Below the pieces are notes generated by a model. The model was not told the origin of the DNA. It worked only from the letters and a program-made list of their open reading frames with translations, and made no database searches. Positions 26,320 to 35,495 of a stretch of DNA of 64,000 nucleotides are shown here, piece by piece. Each line of letters begins with the position of its first letter. Position 1 is the stretch's first letter. Origin of the DNA: Aquimarina algiphila. Lineage in GTDB: Bacteria; Bacteroidota; Bacteroidia; Flavobacteriales; Flavobacteriaceae. Where the stretch lies: the NCBI RefSeq assembly GCF_007489275.1, contig NZ_VLNR01000010.1, positions 1 to 64,000 of the forward strand, read 5' to 3'. Both the position numbers and the translations under genes were made by a program.

Positions 26320-26462
26320 TCAAGAAAGGTGGAGGGAATAGACCCTATGAAACCTTAGCAACCCTTTATCTGTTAAAGAAGGTGCTACATTCTATCCGTT
26401 TAAGGACTAGATAACGAAGATGCATAGCCTCGCTATATTTTTTCCATTATTTTCTTGATATA
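26320..26462 (+). ncRNA. SAM-I (S-box) riboswitch upstream of the methionine synthase genes
   Basis: The core repeats that of the metY riboswitch nearly base for base: AAGAAAGGTGGAGGGAATAG, ACCCTATGAAACCTTAGCAA, AAGGTGCTACATTCTA. The 5' arm TATCAAGAAA (26320-26329) pairs perfectly with TTTCTTGATA (26453-26462), a 10-bp closing helix. The gene starts about 120 bp beyond. It should reduce MetH production when SAM is abundant. Mechanism (termination or translation) not obvious; no strong terminator follows. Confidence 0.93.
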
Positions 26463-26581
26463 TTTTACTTGTTTTGAACGCGTACTATTTGATTACGCTA
26501 AACCTATTTATAGTGTTTTATAATAGGATTATAAAATAGTATTCTAGCAGTAGTTGGAATTTAAAAAATGAATATTGAGAA

Positions 26582-27583
26582 ATGAAAGACATACAAAAAA
26601 TATTAGAAGAAAGAATTCTTGTGCTTGATGGAGCTATGGGAACTATGTTACAGCGTCATAAATTTACAGAAGAAGATTTTAGAGGAGAACGATTTAAAGA
26701 TTGGCCAGTCCCTGTACAAGGAAATAATGATTTACTTAGTATAACTCAACCAGAGGCAATAAAAGAAGTGCATAGATTGTATTTTAAAGCAGGAGCTGAT
26801 ATTGTTGAAACGAATACATTCTCGGGGACAACCATTGCTATGGCAGATTATGAAATGGAAGAATTAGTTTATGAATTAAATTATCAATCTGCAAAAATAG
26901 CAAAAGAAGTAGCTGATGAATTTACAAAAGAAGAACCTCATAAACCCCGTTTTGTAGCAGGATCTATTGGTCCAACAAACAGAACAGCAAGTATGTCTCC
27001 TGATGTTAATGACCCCGGATTTAGGGCAGTAACTTTTGATGAACTAAGAATAGCATATAAACAACAGGTAGAAGGACTATTGGATGGGGGAGCTGATATC
27101 TTATTAGTAGAAACTGTTTTTGATACCTTAAATGCCAAAGCAGCACTTTTTGCTATAGAAGAAGTTAAAGATGAAAGGAATATAGAGGTGCCAATTATGG
27201 TAAGTGGCACAATAACTGATGCCAGTGGCCGAACATTATCAGGTCAAACAGCAGAGGCTTTTTTGATTTCAGTTTCACATATTCCTATGTTAACAGTAGG
27301 ATTTAATTGTGCATTAGGTGCGAATCAATTAACTCCGCATTTAGAAGTATTGGCGCAAAAAACGAATTTTGGAGTATCCGCTCATCCAAATGCCGGTTTA
27401 CCAAATGCCTTTGGAGAGTATGATGAATCTCCAGAGCAGATGGCAGCACAGATAAAAGAATACATGGATAAAAATTTGGTAAATATTATTGGAGGTTGCT
27501 GTGGGACAACCCCAGAACATATAAAAGCAATAGCAGATTTAGCTAAAAATTATACTCCGAGAACTATTGGAGCTGTAGTATAG
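26582..27583 (+). CDS. metH: Cobalamin-dependent methionine synthase, homocysteine-binding module (split MetH, part 1)
   Basis: Carries only the homocysteine S-methyltransferase domain of MetH (333 residues). It starts [13 protein letters not shown] and has the zinc-binding cysteines Cys243 (VGFNCALG) and Cys306-Cys307 (GGCCGTT). Zinc there activates homocysteine. The rest of the enzyme is encoded immediately downstream. The gene stops with TAG, and the next ATG lies only one codon further in the same reading frame. I know split methionine synthases from other flavobacteria, so this is probably a natural arrangement rather than a mutation. Confidence 0.94.
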   Translation: MKDIQKILEERILVLDGAMGTMLQRHKFTEEDFRGERFKDWPVPVQGNNDLLSITQPEAIKEVHRLYFKAGADIVETNTFSGTTIAMADYEMEELVYELNYQSAKIAKEVADEFTKEEPHKPRFVAGSIGPTNRTASMSPDVNDPGFRAVTFDELRIAYKQQVEGLLDGGADILLVETVFDTLNAKAALFAIEEVKDERNIEVPIMVSGTITDASGRTLSGQTAEAFLISVSHIPMLTVGFNCALGANQLTPHLEVLAQKTNFGVSAHPNAGLPNAFGEYDESPEQMAAQIKEYMDKNLVNIIGGCCGTTPEHIKAIADLAKNYTPRTIGAVV

Positions 27584-27586
27584 GAT

Positions 27587-30280
27587 ATGAGTAAGCAGGA
27601 AAAAAGGAAATATTTGAAACTTTCTGGTTTAGAACCAATGATTGTTTCTGCCGATACCAATTTTATCAATGTAGGCGAACGTACAAATGTGGCAGGATCA
27701 CGCAAGTTTTTACGTTTGGTGAAAGAAGAAAAATTTGATGAGGCTTTAGATATTGCTAGGCATCAAGTAGAAGGAGGAGCGCAGGTTATCGATATTAACA
27801 TGGATGACGGATTGATTGATGGTAAAGAAGCGATGATACGATTTTTAAATCTTATTATGGCAGAACCAGATATTGCCAGAGTACCTATTATGATCGATAG
27901 CTCTAAATGGGAAATCATTGAGGCTGGATTACAGGTAGTACAAGGAAAATGTGTAGTGAATTCAATTAGCCTTAAGGAAGGTGAAGAAGAATTTATAGCA
28001 CACGCAAAAGCGGTCAAAAGATATGGCGCTGCAGTCATTGTTATGGCGTTTGATGAGGTCGGACAAGCTGATAATTATGAAAGGCGTTTAGAGATTTCTA
28101 AACGATCCTATGATATCCTTGTTAATCAAGTAAAGTTTCCACCAGAAGATATCATCTTTGATCTTAATATTTTTCCAGTTGCTACGGGTATGGATGAACA
28201 TCGTAGAAATGCGATTGATTTTATCGAAGCAACACGATGGGTGCGAGAAAACCTTGCACATTGTAGTGTTAGCGGAGGAGTAAGTAATGTTTCTTTTTCT
28301 TTTAGAGGAAATAATACGGTTAGAGAAGCTATGCACTCAGTTTTTCTATATCATGCTATCAAGGCAGGAATGAATATGGGTATTGTCAACCCCGCCATGT
28401 TAGAGATTTATGATGATATTCCTAAAGATCTGTTAGAATATGTAGAAGATGTAATTTTAAACAGAAGAGATGATGCTACAGAACGTTTATTAGATTTTGC
28501 AGAAACGGTAGTAGGAACAAGTAAAGAAAAAACTGTAGATCTTTCATGGAGGCTAGAACCATTACAAGATAGAATTACCAGAGCGTTGGTAAAAGGTATA
28601 GATCAATATATTGTTGAAGATGTTGAAGAAGCAAGACAAAATGCAGATAAACCTATCGAAGTAATAGAAGGAAACCTGATGACAGGAATGAATGTAGTGG
28701 GAGATTTATTTGGATCAGGGAAAATGTTCTTGCCTCAAGTTGTTAAATCTGCTCGGGTTATGAAGAGAGCGGTAGCTCATTTACTTCCTTATATTGAAGA
28801 AGAAAAAAAGAAAAATCCAACATCTTCTAATGGTCAGGAAAATGCAGGTAAAGTATTAATGGCTACTGTAAAAGGGGATGTACATGATATCGGTAAAAAT
28901 ATTGTTTCAGTAGTTCTAGGATGTAATAATTATGAGATTGTTGATATGGGTGTTATGGTACCACCAGAAAAAATTATCCAAACAGCAATAGATGAACAGG
29001 TAGATATTATTGGTTTAAGTGGTTTAATTACACCTTCATTAGATGAAATGGTATATCTGGCAAAGGAAATGGAGCGTAAGAATTTTAATATCCCTTTGCT
29101 CATTGGAGGAGCAACCACATCCAAAGCACATACTGCAGTCAAAATTGATCCGCAATACAAGAATGCTGTAGTGCATGTAAATGATGCTTCGAGAGCAGTA
29201 ACAGTTGTAGGAGACTTATTAAACAAAAGAAGTAACCAAAAATATGTAGGAGACCTAAAAGAAGACTATGAAAAATTTAGAGAAGGATTCCTAAAGAGAA
29301 CAAAACAAAAAGAATATCTAAGTATCCATGATGCTAGAAAAAATAAATATAGCATAGACTGGCAAACTTCTGAAATTGTAGCGCCAAATGAATTGGGAAT
29401 TAAAACAATTGAAGATCAAAACCTTCAAGCATTAGAGCCATATATTGATTGGACTCCATTTTTTAGATCTTGGGATTTGCACGGTAAATACCCTGCTATT
29501 TTAACAGATGAAATAGTTGGCGAACAAGCAACTTCCTTGTTTAATGACGCGCAGGAATTGTTACAAAAAGTATTTGATGAAAAATTATTAGGAGCCAAAG
29601 CAGTGTATGGAATATTTAAAGCTAATAGTATAAATGATGATGATATAGATATTTCTTCAGAAGAAGGAGATGTTACATTTAGAACATTACGTCAGCAATT
29701 AAAAAAACATGCACAAAAACCCAATTTTGCTTTGTCTGATTTTATAGCTCCAAAAGAAAGTGGTATTCAGGATTACATGGGATGTTTTTGTGTAACTACA
29801 GGATTTGGAACAAAAGAACTTGCAACTGCTTTTGAGGCTGATCACGATGATTATAATTCTATAATGATTAAAGCATTAGCAGATCGTTTAGCAGAAGCGT
29901 TTGCAGAATATTTACATCAAAAAGTTCGTAAAAAAGATTGGGGATATGCTGATAATGAAGTATTGAGTAATGAAGAACTGATCAAAGAAGCATATAAAGG
30001 TATTCGTCCCGCTCCAGGATATCCTGCATGTCCTGATCATTTAGAGAAAATAACAATTTGGGAATTGCTAAAAGTTAAAGAACGCATAGGAGTAGAATTA
30101 ACAGAAAGCCTTGCTATGTGGCCGGCAGCATCAGTATCTGGGTACTATTTTGCGAATCCCGAAGCTCGATATTTTGGATTAGGAAAAATAAAAGAAGATC
30201 AGGTAAAAGATTTTGCAGTCCGAAAAAATATAGATTTTGAGTATGCTAAGAAATGGTTGAATCCTAATCTTATCGAATAA
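27587..30280 (+). CDS. metH: Cobalamin-dependent methionine synthase, folate/B12/activation modules (split MetH, part 2)
   Basis: 897 residues holding the three remaining MetH modules. Pterin-binding domain about 20-330 ([32 protein letters not shown]). Cobalamin cap and binding domains about 340-590, with His433 in GDVHDIGKN as the lower cobalt ligand and [22 protein letters not shown]. AdoMet activation domain about 600-897, with [15 protein letters not shown]. Transfers methyl groups from methyl-tetrahydrofolate, made by MetF nearby, to homocysteine held by the part 1 protein. Sum of the two parts (about 1230 residues) equals a standard MetH. Confidence 0.96.
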   Translation: MSKQEKRKYLKLSGLEPMIVSADTNFINVGERTNVAGSRKFLRLVKEEKFDEALDIARHQVEGGAQVIDINMDDGLIDGKEAMIRFLNLIMAEPDIARVPIMIDSSKWEIIEAGLQVVQGKCVVNSISLKEGEEEFIAHAKAVKRYGAAVIVMAFDEVGQADNYERRLEISKRSYDILVNQVKFPPEDIIFDLNIFPVATGMDEHRRNAIDFIEATRWVRENLAHCSVSGGVSNVSFSFRGNNTVREAMHSVFLYHAIKAGMNMGIVNPAMLEIYDDIPKDLLEYVEDVILNRRDDATERLLDFAETVVGTSKEKTVDLSWRLEPLQDRITRALVKGIDQYIVEDVEEARQNADKPIEVIEGNLMTGMNVVGDLFGSGKMFLPQVVKSARVMKRAVAHLLPYIEEEKKKNPTSSNGQENAGKVLMATVKGDVHDIGKNIVSVVLGCNNYEIVDMGVMVPPEKIIQTAIDEQVDIIGLSGLITPSLDEMVYLAKEMERKNFNIPLLIGGATTSKAHTAVKIDPQYKNAVVHVNDASRAVTVVGDLLNKRSNQKYVGDLKEDYEKFREGFLKRTKQKEYLSIHDARKNKYSIDWQTSEIVAPNELGIKTIEDQNLQALEPYIDWTPFFRSWDLHGKYPAILTDEIVGEQATSLFNDAQELLQKVFDEKLLGAKAVYGIFKANSINDDDIDISSEEGDVTFRTLRQQLKKHAQKPNFALSDFIAPKESGIQDYMGCFCVTTGFGTKELATAFEADHDDYNSIMIKALADRLAEAFAEYLHQKVRKKDWGYADNEVLSNEELIKEAYKGIRPAPGYPACPDHLEKITIWELLKVKERIGVELTESLAMWPAASVSGYYFANPEARYFGLGKIKEDQVKDFAVRKNIDFEYAKKWLNPNLIE

Positions 30281-30301
30281 GGATTTGTAAATCTTAATAC
30301 A

Positions 30302-30772
30302 ATGGATATAGAGGATAGTATAACACAATTAGAAGAGGTTTTTGAAGGACAGCCATGGTTTGGCCCTTCTATACTAAAATCTTTAAAAGATATTCCAGTT
30401 GAGTTTTGGGATAAAAAACCAGAGTATGTATCACATTCGATCACAGAACTTGTCTATCATATGATGGATTGGAGAGTATTTGTAATAGAAAAATTAAAAG
30501 ATAACGAATCGTTTGGTATCGAATTAAATTCTGAAAAAGATTGGAGAAGAGATGTGTTAGTGCAGACAGAAGTTCAAAAAGAGACTATACTTAATGAACT
30601 CATTAAAACACAGGAATTGATATGTGAATTGTTAACAACAAAACCCGATTCATGGATGTATGAAAATAGTCTAGGGAACGCATATAAAAACGACTATATG
30701 ATAAGAGGGATGATACAACATGATATATATCATTTGGGACAGATTAACAGTATATATAGTCAATTAAATTGA
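30302..30772 (+). CDS. DinB family protein
   Basis: A 156-residue four-helix DinB/YfiT-like protein. Metal-binding histidines are placed as in the family: one in the helix around ITELVYHMMDWRVFV and one in the C-terminal MIQHDIYHLGQINSIY. DinB-like proteins are metal-dependent, often thiol-dependent transferases; the substrate here is unknown. It is 22 bp after metH, so it is likely co-transcribed under the SAM riboswitch and followed by a terminator-like hairpin. A link to methionine metabolism is inferred from position only. Confidence 0.8.
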   Translation: MDIEDSITQLEEVFEGQPWFGPSILKSLKDIPVEFWDKKPEYVSHSITELVYHMMDWRVFVIEKLKDNESFGIELNSEKDWRRDVLVQTEVQKETILNELIKTQELICELLTTKPDSWMYENSLGNAYKNDYMIRGMIQHDIYHLGQINSIYSQLN

Positions 30773-30791
30773 AAAAGGAAAGAATTGCGTT

Positions 30792-30817
30792 AGGGATAGA
30801 AGCGACATCCTTTTTTT
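30792..30817 (+). terminator. Terminator after the metH-DinB transcript
   Basis: AGGGAT (30792-30797) can pair with ATCCTT (30807-30812, one G-U pair) around a 9-base loop, running into seven T. It starts 20 bp after the DinB stop codon. Confidence 0.7.
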
Positions 30818-30837
30818 ATAAAGTACCTCGAGGTTTT

Positions 30838-30858
30838 GCACTGAGCTTGTCGAAGTGC
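30838..30858. repeat. Short hairpin repeat upstream of metF
   Basis: GCACT and AGTGC flank the loop GAGCTTGTCGA. It is a close relative of the element between cysD and cysN, with a compensated stem change. Words of this type (cgacaagctcagtg) are, from memory, scattered through many bacterial genomes. Confidence 0.5.
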
Positions 30859-30950
30859 TCTCGAAGGGTGATGTATTGAAAAAAGATATAGCGAATAGCC
30901 CGCTCGAACGCCAGAAGAAATCAACTAAAAAACTAAGAATTTAAAAATAA

Positions 30951-31904
30951 ATGAAAGTAACAGATCACATAAAAAAAGCAGAGGGTAAGACTTTATTCTC
31001 TTTTGAATTAATACCACCACAAAAAGGAAGAAGTATCCAGGAGTTGTATAACAATATTGATCCGTTGATGGAATTTAATCCTCCTTTTATTGATGTTACT
31101 ACCTCTAGAGAAGAATTTATATATATCGATCGCGAAGGGTTATTAGATAAAAAACTAACAAGAATGCGACCTGGTACAGTGGGAATCTGTGCTTCGATTA
31201 CTCATAAATATGATGTAGATACAATTCCGCATGTATTATGCGGAGGATTTACCAAAGAAGAAACAGAATATTTATTGGTGGATTGTCATTATCTGGGGAT
31301 TGATAATGTAATGGCGTTACGAGGTGATGCTATGAAGGAAGAAAAGTATTTTACACCCACAAAAGGAGGACATGGTTATGCAAACGAATTGGTTACTCAG
31401 ATTGTGAATATGAACAAGGGGCAATTCTTGCATGAAGTAATAGAAACAGATAATAAGTCTGATTTTTGTATTGGAGTTGCAGGTTATCCTGAAAAGCATA
31501 TGGAAGCTCCTTCTATGGACTCAGATATACGAAGGTTAAAAGAAAAGGTAGATGCTGGAGCAGATTATGTAGTAACTCAAATGTTTTTTGATAATAAAAG
31601 ATATTTCTCATTTGTAGAAAAAGCAAGAGCAGCAGGAATAGATGTGCCGATTATTCCGGGAATTAAACCAGCAGCGGTAAAAAGACATTTGCAACTTTTA
31701 CCTCAGGTTTTTAAGCTAGATATGCCAGATGAACTTGTAAGAGCAATAGAGGGTTGCAAAAACAATGCAGCTGTGAGAGAGGTAGGAGTAGAATTTGCAA
31801 TACAACAATCCAAAGAATTAATGGAGTATGGAGTTCCGGTATTGCATTATTATTCGATGGGAAAATCAGATAATATCAAAAAGATTGCTTCAGAAATATT
31901 CTAA
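30951..31904 (+). CDS. metF: Methylenetetrahydrofolate reductase
   Basis: Reduces methylene-tetrahydrofolate to methyl-tetrahydrofolate, the methyl donor of MetH. 317 residues, a TIM barrel with FSFELIPPQKGRS at the start (the catalytic Glu lies in this segment), DVTTSRE, NVMALRGDA, CIGVAGYPEKH and VTQMFFDNKRYF. Placed after the metH operon, separated by a terminator and a repeat, so it may have its own promoter; none with good consensus is seen. It completes the one-carbon branch of methionine synthesis in this window. Confidence 0.97.
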   Translation: MKVTDHIKKAEGKTLFSFELIPPQKGRSIQELYNNIDPLMEFNPPFIDVTTSREEFIYIDREGLLDKKLTRMRPGTVGICASITHKYDVDTIPHVLCGGFTKEETEYLLVDCHYLGIDNVMALRGDAMKEEKYFTPTKGGHGYANELVTQIVNMNKGQFLHEVIETDNKSDFCIGVAGYPEKHMEAPSMDSDIRRLKEKVDAGADYVVTQMFFDNKRYFSFVEKARAAGIDVPIIPGIKPAAVKRHLQLLPQVFKLDMPDELVRAIEGCKNNAAVREVGVEFAIQQSKELMEYGVPVLHYYSMGKSDNIKKIASEIF

Positions 31905-31927
31905 GCTTTGGTGAGAACTATTGTGTT

Positions 31928-32608
31928 CTATTCAGTATTTTTTAAAACCTTTTTAAGATCCTTGATACTGGTAATAGTCGCTGTTGGGCTGATGTTCCAC
32001 GGATCAAATATTGATGTCGAAGAACGTTGAACCCATACAGATCTCATACCATATGAAATTGCTCCAATAACATCAAAAGAGTTACTGGAAATAAGCCATG
32101 AATTATCGGGAGTAGAATTTGTTTGTGTATTAAAATGCTTGTAAACCACAGGACTTGGTTTGAATGTTTTTGTAGCTTCAACACTCACGATACCATCAAA
32201 AAAAGTTGCTATTTGTGCAGTATCAATAAGATTCTTAATTGCTAAAGAACTACCGTTAGAGAAAGCATATACTTTGTGCCCTGTTTCTTTTAATAGTTGT
32301 AATCCATCCACTACATCTGGGAATATAGGGAGTGTCGTGTATTCCTTCATCAAACTAATCTTTTGATTAAGGGTTAATTTGATATCGAGATCTAAACAGG
32401 TATATTCGAGAGCTTCTCTTGTACAAATAGAAAAATCAACATAGTCATCCATTAACCCTCTTCTAAACGAATATTCTAATTGTTTAAGGCGCCAGGTGTT
32501 CATAAATATCTTAGTTGCCTTACCCACCATCTTTTCTAAAGAATGGAAAATACCCGAAGTGTCAATCAAGGTTCCGTAGACATCAAAAGCCAAAGTATAT
32601 GTTGTCAT
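31928..32608 (-). CDS. HAD-superfamily hydrolase, L-2-haloacid dehalogenase type
   Basis: 226 residues. Nucleophile Asp9 in FDVYGTLID, then the second HAD motif in YAFSNGS, the lysine in KTFKPSPVVYKHF, and SSNSFDVIGA near the end. These are the signatures of type II haloacid dehalogenases, which hydrolyse 2-haloacids via an aspartyl ester. Many marine bacteria carry such enzymes, and phosphatase activity is also possible in this superfamily. It converges with metF, only 23 bp apart, and has no functional link to its neighbours. Confidence 0.85.
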   Translation of the reverse strand: MTTYTLAFDVYGTLIDTSGIFHSLEKMVGKATKIFMNTWRLKQLEYSFRRGLMDDYVDFSICTREALEYTCLDLDIKLTLNQKISLMKEYTTLPIFPDVVDGLQLLKETGHKVYAFSNGSSLAIKNLIDTAQIATFFDGIVSVEATKTFKPSPVVYKHFNTQTNSTPDNSWLISSNSFDVIGAISYGMRSVWVQRSSTSIFDPWNISPTATITSIKDLKKVLKNTE

Positions 32609-33057
32609 TTGTTTTTAAAATGTTTAATAAAATATAACAGTGTATTAAAGATAAAACCCATGATTTATATGGAACCATATAAAAAGTTAAAATAGTCCTG
32701 GAGTTGTCAGATTCTTAATACTTGATGAGACATTAAACGAAATTTTAAATACTCATGCGTTGTAAAAAATATAAATGATGCTTGAAGATTAGGGTAAGTG
32801 AGAAAATTATCACGGAAAACAGTGTGTTTTTGTATTATTTGATAATGTTTCTTTGGAATGATGTATCTCCCAATACTATATGGTTTGATTTTTTATGAAG
32901 TATACTATAGATGAGTGAAATAGCTTTTAAACATATTCTGATAAAGATAAAGTAACTAAACAAAGTATTGAAAAATAGAAAACTATATAGGATAAGAATT
33001 ATACATTAAAAACAATTGGTCTATCACATACAAATAACTTAAAACCTAAATTAAATT
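32609..33057. other. 449-bp intergenic region
   Basis: No gene seen. A 20-base word (ATATAAAAAGTTAAAATAGT, 32677-32696) recurs exactly at 34241-34260 upstream of the PagL-like gene. The region serves two divergent genes, but no clear promoter consensus is visible. Confidence 0.4.
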
Positions 33058-34005
33058 ATGACAAAAATGAAAATGATATTTAGAACCATGGCTTTTATTG
33101 TATTCATGACATTTTTATCTTGTGAAAAAGATCAAGATGAAATCCCATTTACCGAGATATCTATAACACTTGATCCAACAAGTACTGAAAACGCTGCTAA
33201 AGAATTACATGACCCATTTGCAAATTGGAGAGTAAAGGGGCCTAGTAAATTTACAAGAAATAAAGATCAGGTTCTTGAAAAGATAGATGAAAAACCCCAT
33301 CCTGCATATGTAAATCTTGAGAATGAGTTAAATAAAAAAAAGACTGTTCTAGGGATTTGTTTGCTTAATAATGATTTAGACAGACTTAAATGCCCTAAAG
33401 AAGAGGAAGAATACCAAAAAGCAAAAGCCGCTGTAGAAGATTATATAGCTGCAGGATTACCACAAGTGATTCCTGGGGCTATTTTTCAATTTATAGTTAC
33501 TAGAGAAGATAATAATTTTGTTTACATCAAAGATGCTTCTCGAGGTGTAGAAATAGCATTGCCAGTGGATAAGCCTAATGAATTTACGGATGCTAGAATA
33601 TTGGTAAACGGAGAATATGAAGTTTGGAGGCAAGCTTTATATCGAGAATCGGGTATTATAACAGGCACCATGAATAGGTCTACCGGAGAATATCGAGACA
33701 TTCCAGGCCGACGTATAAAAGTTGATTATTTTGCATCTCCAGGAGCTCCATGTTATGAAGATGAGAACCTAGAGATTCGTATTACTGCTGATGGAGTTCG
33801 TGTTTCTGTAGATGTGGATTTTGGAGGAAGAACCGCTACTTCTACACAAGGTACAAGAACATTTATAATGCCAGCCAGTGGTGTTGTGAAAATTAGAGCA
33901 GCTATAAATGCTAATAATGGATGTTCAACGGCTAGTATTAAATTTAACAACGCAAATACGATTGCGTTAGGTACTGGTGGATACGGAGAAAGAAAATTTC
34001 CATAA
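33058..34005 (+). CDS. Lipoprotein of unknown function
   Basis: 315 residues. Signal peptide with lipobox TFLSC (Cys22) followed by EKDQDE, an acidic start like those of surface-exposed Bacteroidota lipoproteins. Residues ~140-200 look like a beta-rich fold (QFIVTREDNNFVYIKDAS, then GVEIALP), and ~220-300 like a small beta sandwich with a Cys near each end (GAPCYEDENLEIRI, ANNGCSTASIKF). No known domain recognised. It stands alone between large intergenic gaps. Met4 or Met6 are alternative starts. Confidence 0.65.
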   Translation: MTKMKMIFRTMAFIVFMTFLSCEKDQDEIPFTEISITLDPTSTENAAKELHDPFANWRVKGPSKFTRNKDQVLEKIDEKPHPAYVNLENELNKKKTVLGICLLNNDLDRLKCPKEEEEYQKAKAAVEDYIAAGLPQVIPGAIFQFIVTREDNNFVYIKDASRGVEIALPVDKPNEFTDARILVNGEYEVWRQALYRESGIITGTMNRSTGEYRDIPGRRIKVDYFASPGAPCYEDENLEIRITADGVRVSVDVDFGGRTATSTQGTRTFIMPASGVVKIRAAINANNGCSTASIKFNNANTIALGTGGYGERKFP

Positions 34006-34318
34006 AATGATGTAGGAATAAAAATTTTATAGTACTAATAATTCAAAAAAGATTAGGCCAATTCTTTTTTTACCATCCATAGGAATTAAGACTTATGGGT
34101 GGTATTATTATATTTCAAAATTAACCGTTTTCATCTTATTTAGATATAGATAGATAGTTCTTACTATTTTGTTATGTTTCGATTATAAGTAGAAAGTTCA
34201 CCAAGAAGGTTTGCTTATGTTATTGGGTAAAGATAAAATTATATAAAAAGTTAAAATAGTTTTAAGAGCTATTTTAAAACGCTATAGCTATTTAAAAAGG
34301 TATTATTACATTTGCCGG
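34006..34318. other. 313-bp intergenic region with a hairpin
   Basis: An 11-bp stem (34071-34081 with 34094-34104, one G-U pair) may end the upstream lipoprotein transcript, although it is preceded rather than followed by the T-run. The 20-base word shared with 32677-32696 lies at 34241-34260. Confidence 0.45.
34307..34314 (+). promoter_or_regulatory. Bacteroidota -7 element directly before the PagL-like gene
   Basis: TACATTTG matches TAnnTTTG exactly and ends only 4 bp before the ATG at 34319. If it is used, the transcript would start at or within a few bases of the start codon, giving a leaderless message. Confidence 0.5.
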
Positions 34319-35416
34319 ATGATAAAGCAGATTTGTTTAGTGATAAGTATTCTTCATTTTGGGGTCTATGCTCAGGTTGAATCAAAAGCTAAGTATACTT
34401 TGGATGTAAATAATTTTTATGGTTCTATCCTAAAGCATAATCCAGATATCTCTCATTTGATAACAGGCCACCCATCGGGTTTGATTCTATCTTTTCAACG
34501 CAAAACTTTTGGAGATAAAGAATGGCAGCGTTTATATAATAACCCTGATTATGGAGTGTCATTTTTGTATCAAAATTTGGATAATGAATATTTAGGAGAG
34601 CATTATGGAGTGTATTTGCATTATAACTTTTATTTTTTTAATCGTCTTTTAATGTTTAGGATAGGGCAAGGAGCGTCCTATAATACTACTCCTTATGACG
34701 AGGATGATAATTTTAGAAATGTGGCCTACGGTACACATTTAGTAAGTGGATCGTATGCGCTGTTAAATTTGAAAAAAGTAAATATATTTAAAGGATTAGG
34801 ATTGCAGGCAGGATTGGGGATTGTTCATTACTCTAATGGAAATTCGAAAGCACCTAATAAGAGTACAAATACATTGTTTTTAAATGCCGGTGTCACCTAT
34901 ACATTTGATCAGGATACTCCAGCATATGCAGAAAAAGAAAAAGGGCTGTTAAAAGGAGCAGAGCCCATTGGTTATGGATTTGTTTTTAGAAGTGGAGTTA
35001 ATGAAAGCGATGTTGTAGGTTCAGGGAGGTTCCCATTTTATACATTTGCTGCTTTCGCCGATAAGAGGTTAAATAAGAAAAGTGCTATCCAGTTAGGAGC
35101 CGAAGTGTTTTTTTCTAAAGCATTAGAAAGATTTATAGATTTTAGAGCAAGTGGTGGTTTTAATGATGGAACAACAGGAGATGAAGATGCTAAACGAGCA
35201 GGTGTTTTTCTCGGACACGAATTACGTGTAAGCAGAACATCTTTAATAACTCAATTTGGATACTATTTTTATTACCCATACGATTTTGAAGGGCAAACAT
35301 ATCTTAGAGCAGGGCTTCAATATTATTTTACTAAAAATATATTTGGTTCACTTACCGTTAGGTCCCATGCGGCAAAGGCAGAAACCATGGAGTTTTCTAT
35401 AGGATATAGATTATGA
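34319..35416 (+). CDS. Acyloxyacyl hydrolase / PagL-like outer-membrane lipid A deacylase
   Basis: 365 residues with a signal peptide ending near VYA-Q (residue 18) and alternating hydrophobic strands throughout, as in an outer-membrane beta barrel. The PagL catalytic pair is recognisable as His170 and Ser172 in GIVHYSNG, followed by TNTLFLNAGVTYTF. PagL-type enzymes remove an ester-linked acyl chain from lipid A. The protein is longer than the classic PagL (about 170 residues), as is usual for the acyloxyacyl hydrolase family annotated in Bacteroidota. Probably remodels its own LPS. Confidence 0.75.
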   Translation: MIKQICLVISILHFGVYAQVESKAKYTLDVNNFYGSILKHNPDISHLITGHPSGLILSFQRKTFGDKEWQRLYNNPDYGVSFLYQNLDNEYLGEHYGVYLHYNFYFFNRLLMFRIGQGASYNTTPYDEDDNFRNVAYGTHLVSGSYALLNLKKVNIFKGLGLQAGLGIVHYSNGNSKAPNKSTNTLFLNAGVTYTFDQDTPAYAEKEKGLLKGAEPIGYGFVFRSGVNESDVVGSGRFPFYTFAAFADKRLNKKSAIQLGAEVFFSKALERFIDFRASGGFNDGTTGDEDAKRAGVFLGHELRVSRTSLITQFGYYFYYPYDFEGQTYLRAGLQYYFTKNIFGSLTVRSHAAKAETMEFSIGYRL

Positions 35417-35495
35417 TTTTTGTTGTTAAGAGTATAGTTTTTAAGAAATTAAAATTTTTGATAATTTATTGTCGAAATTTATTTAATGATGAGAC

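Noticed and set aside
26582..30280. MetH as a pseudogene broken by a nonsense codon
   Set aside because: Each half is a complete set of domains with its own ATG, all metal and cobalamin ligands are intact, and split MetH genes are known in flavobacteria.
34071..34104. Hairpin after the orphan lipoprotein as an intrinsic terminator
   Set aside because: The T-run precedes the stem instead of following it, so it does not meet the usual form; recorded only in the intergenic note.
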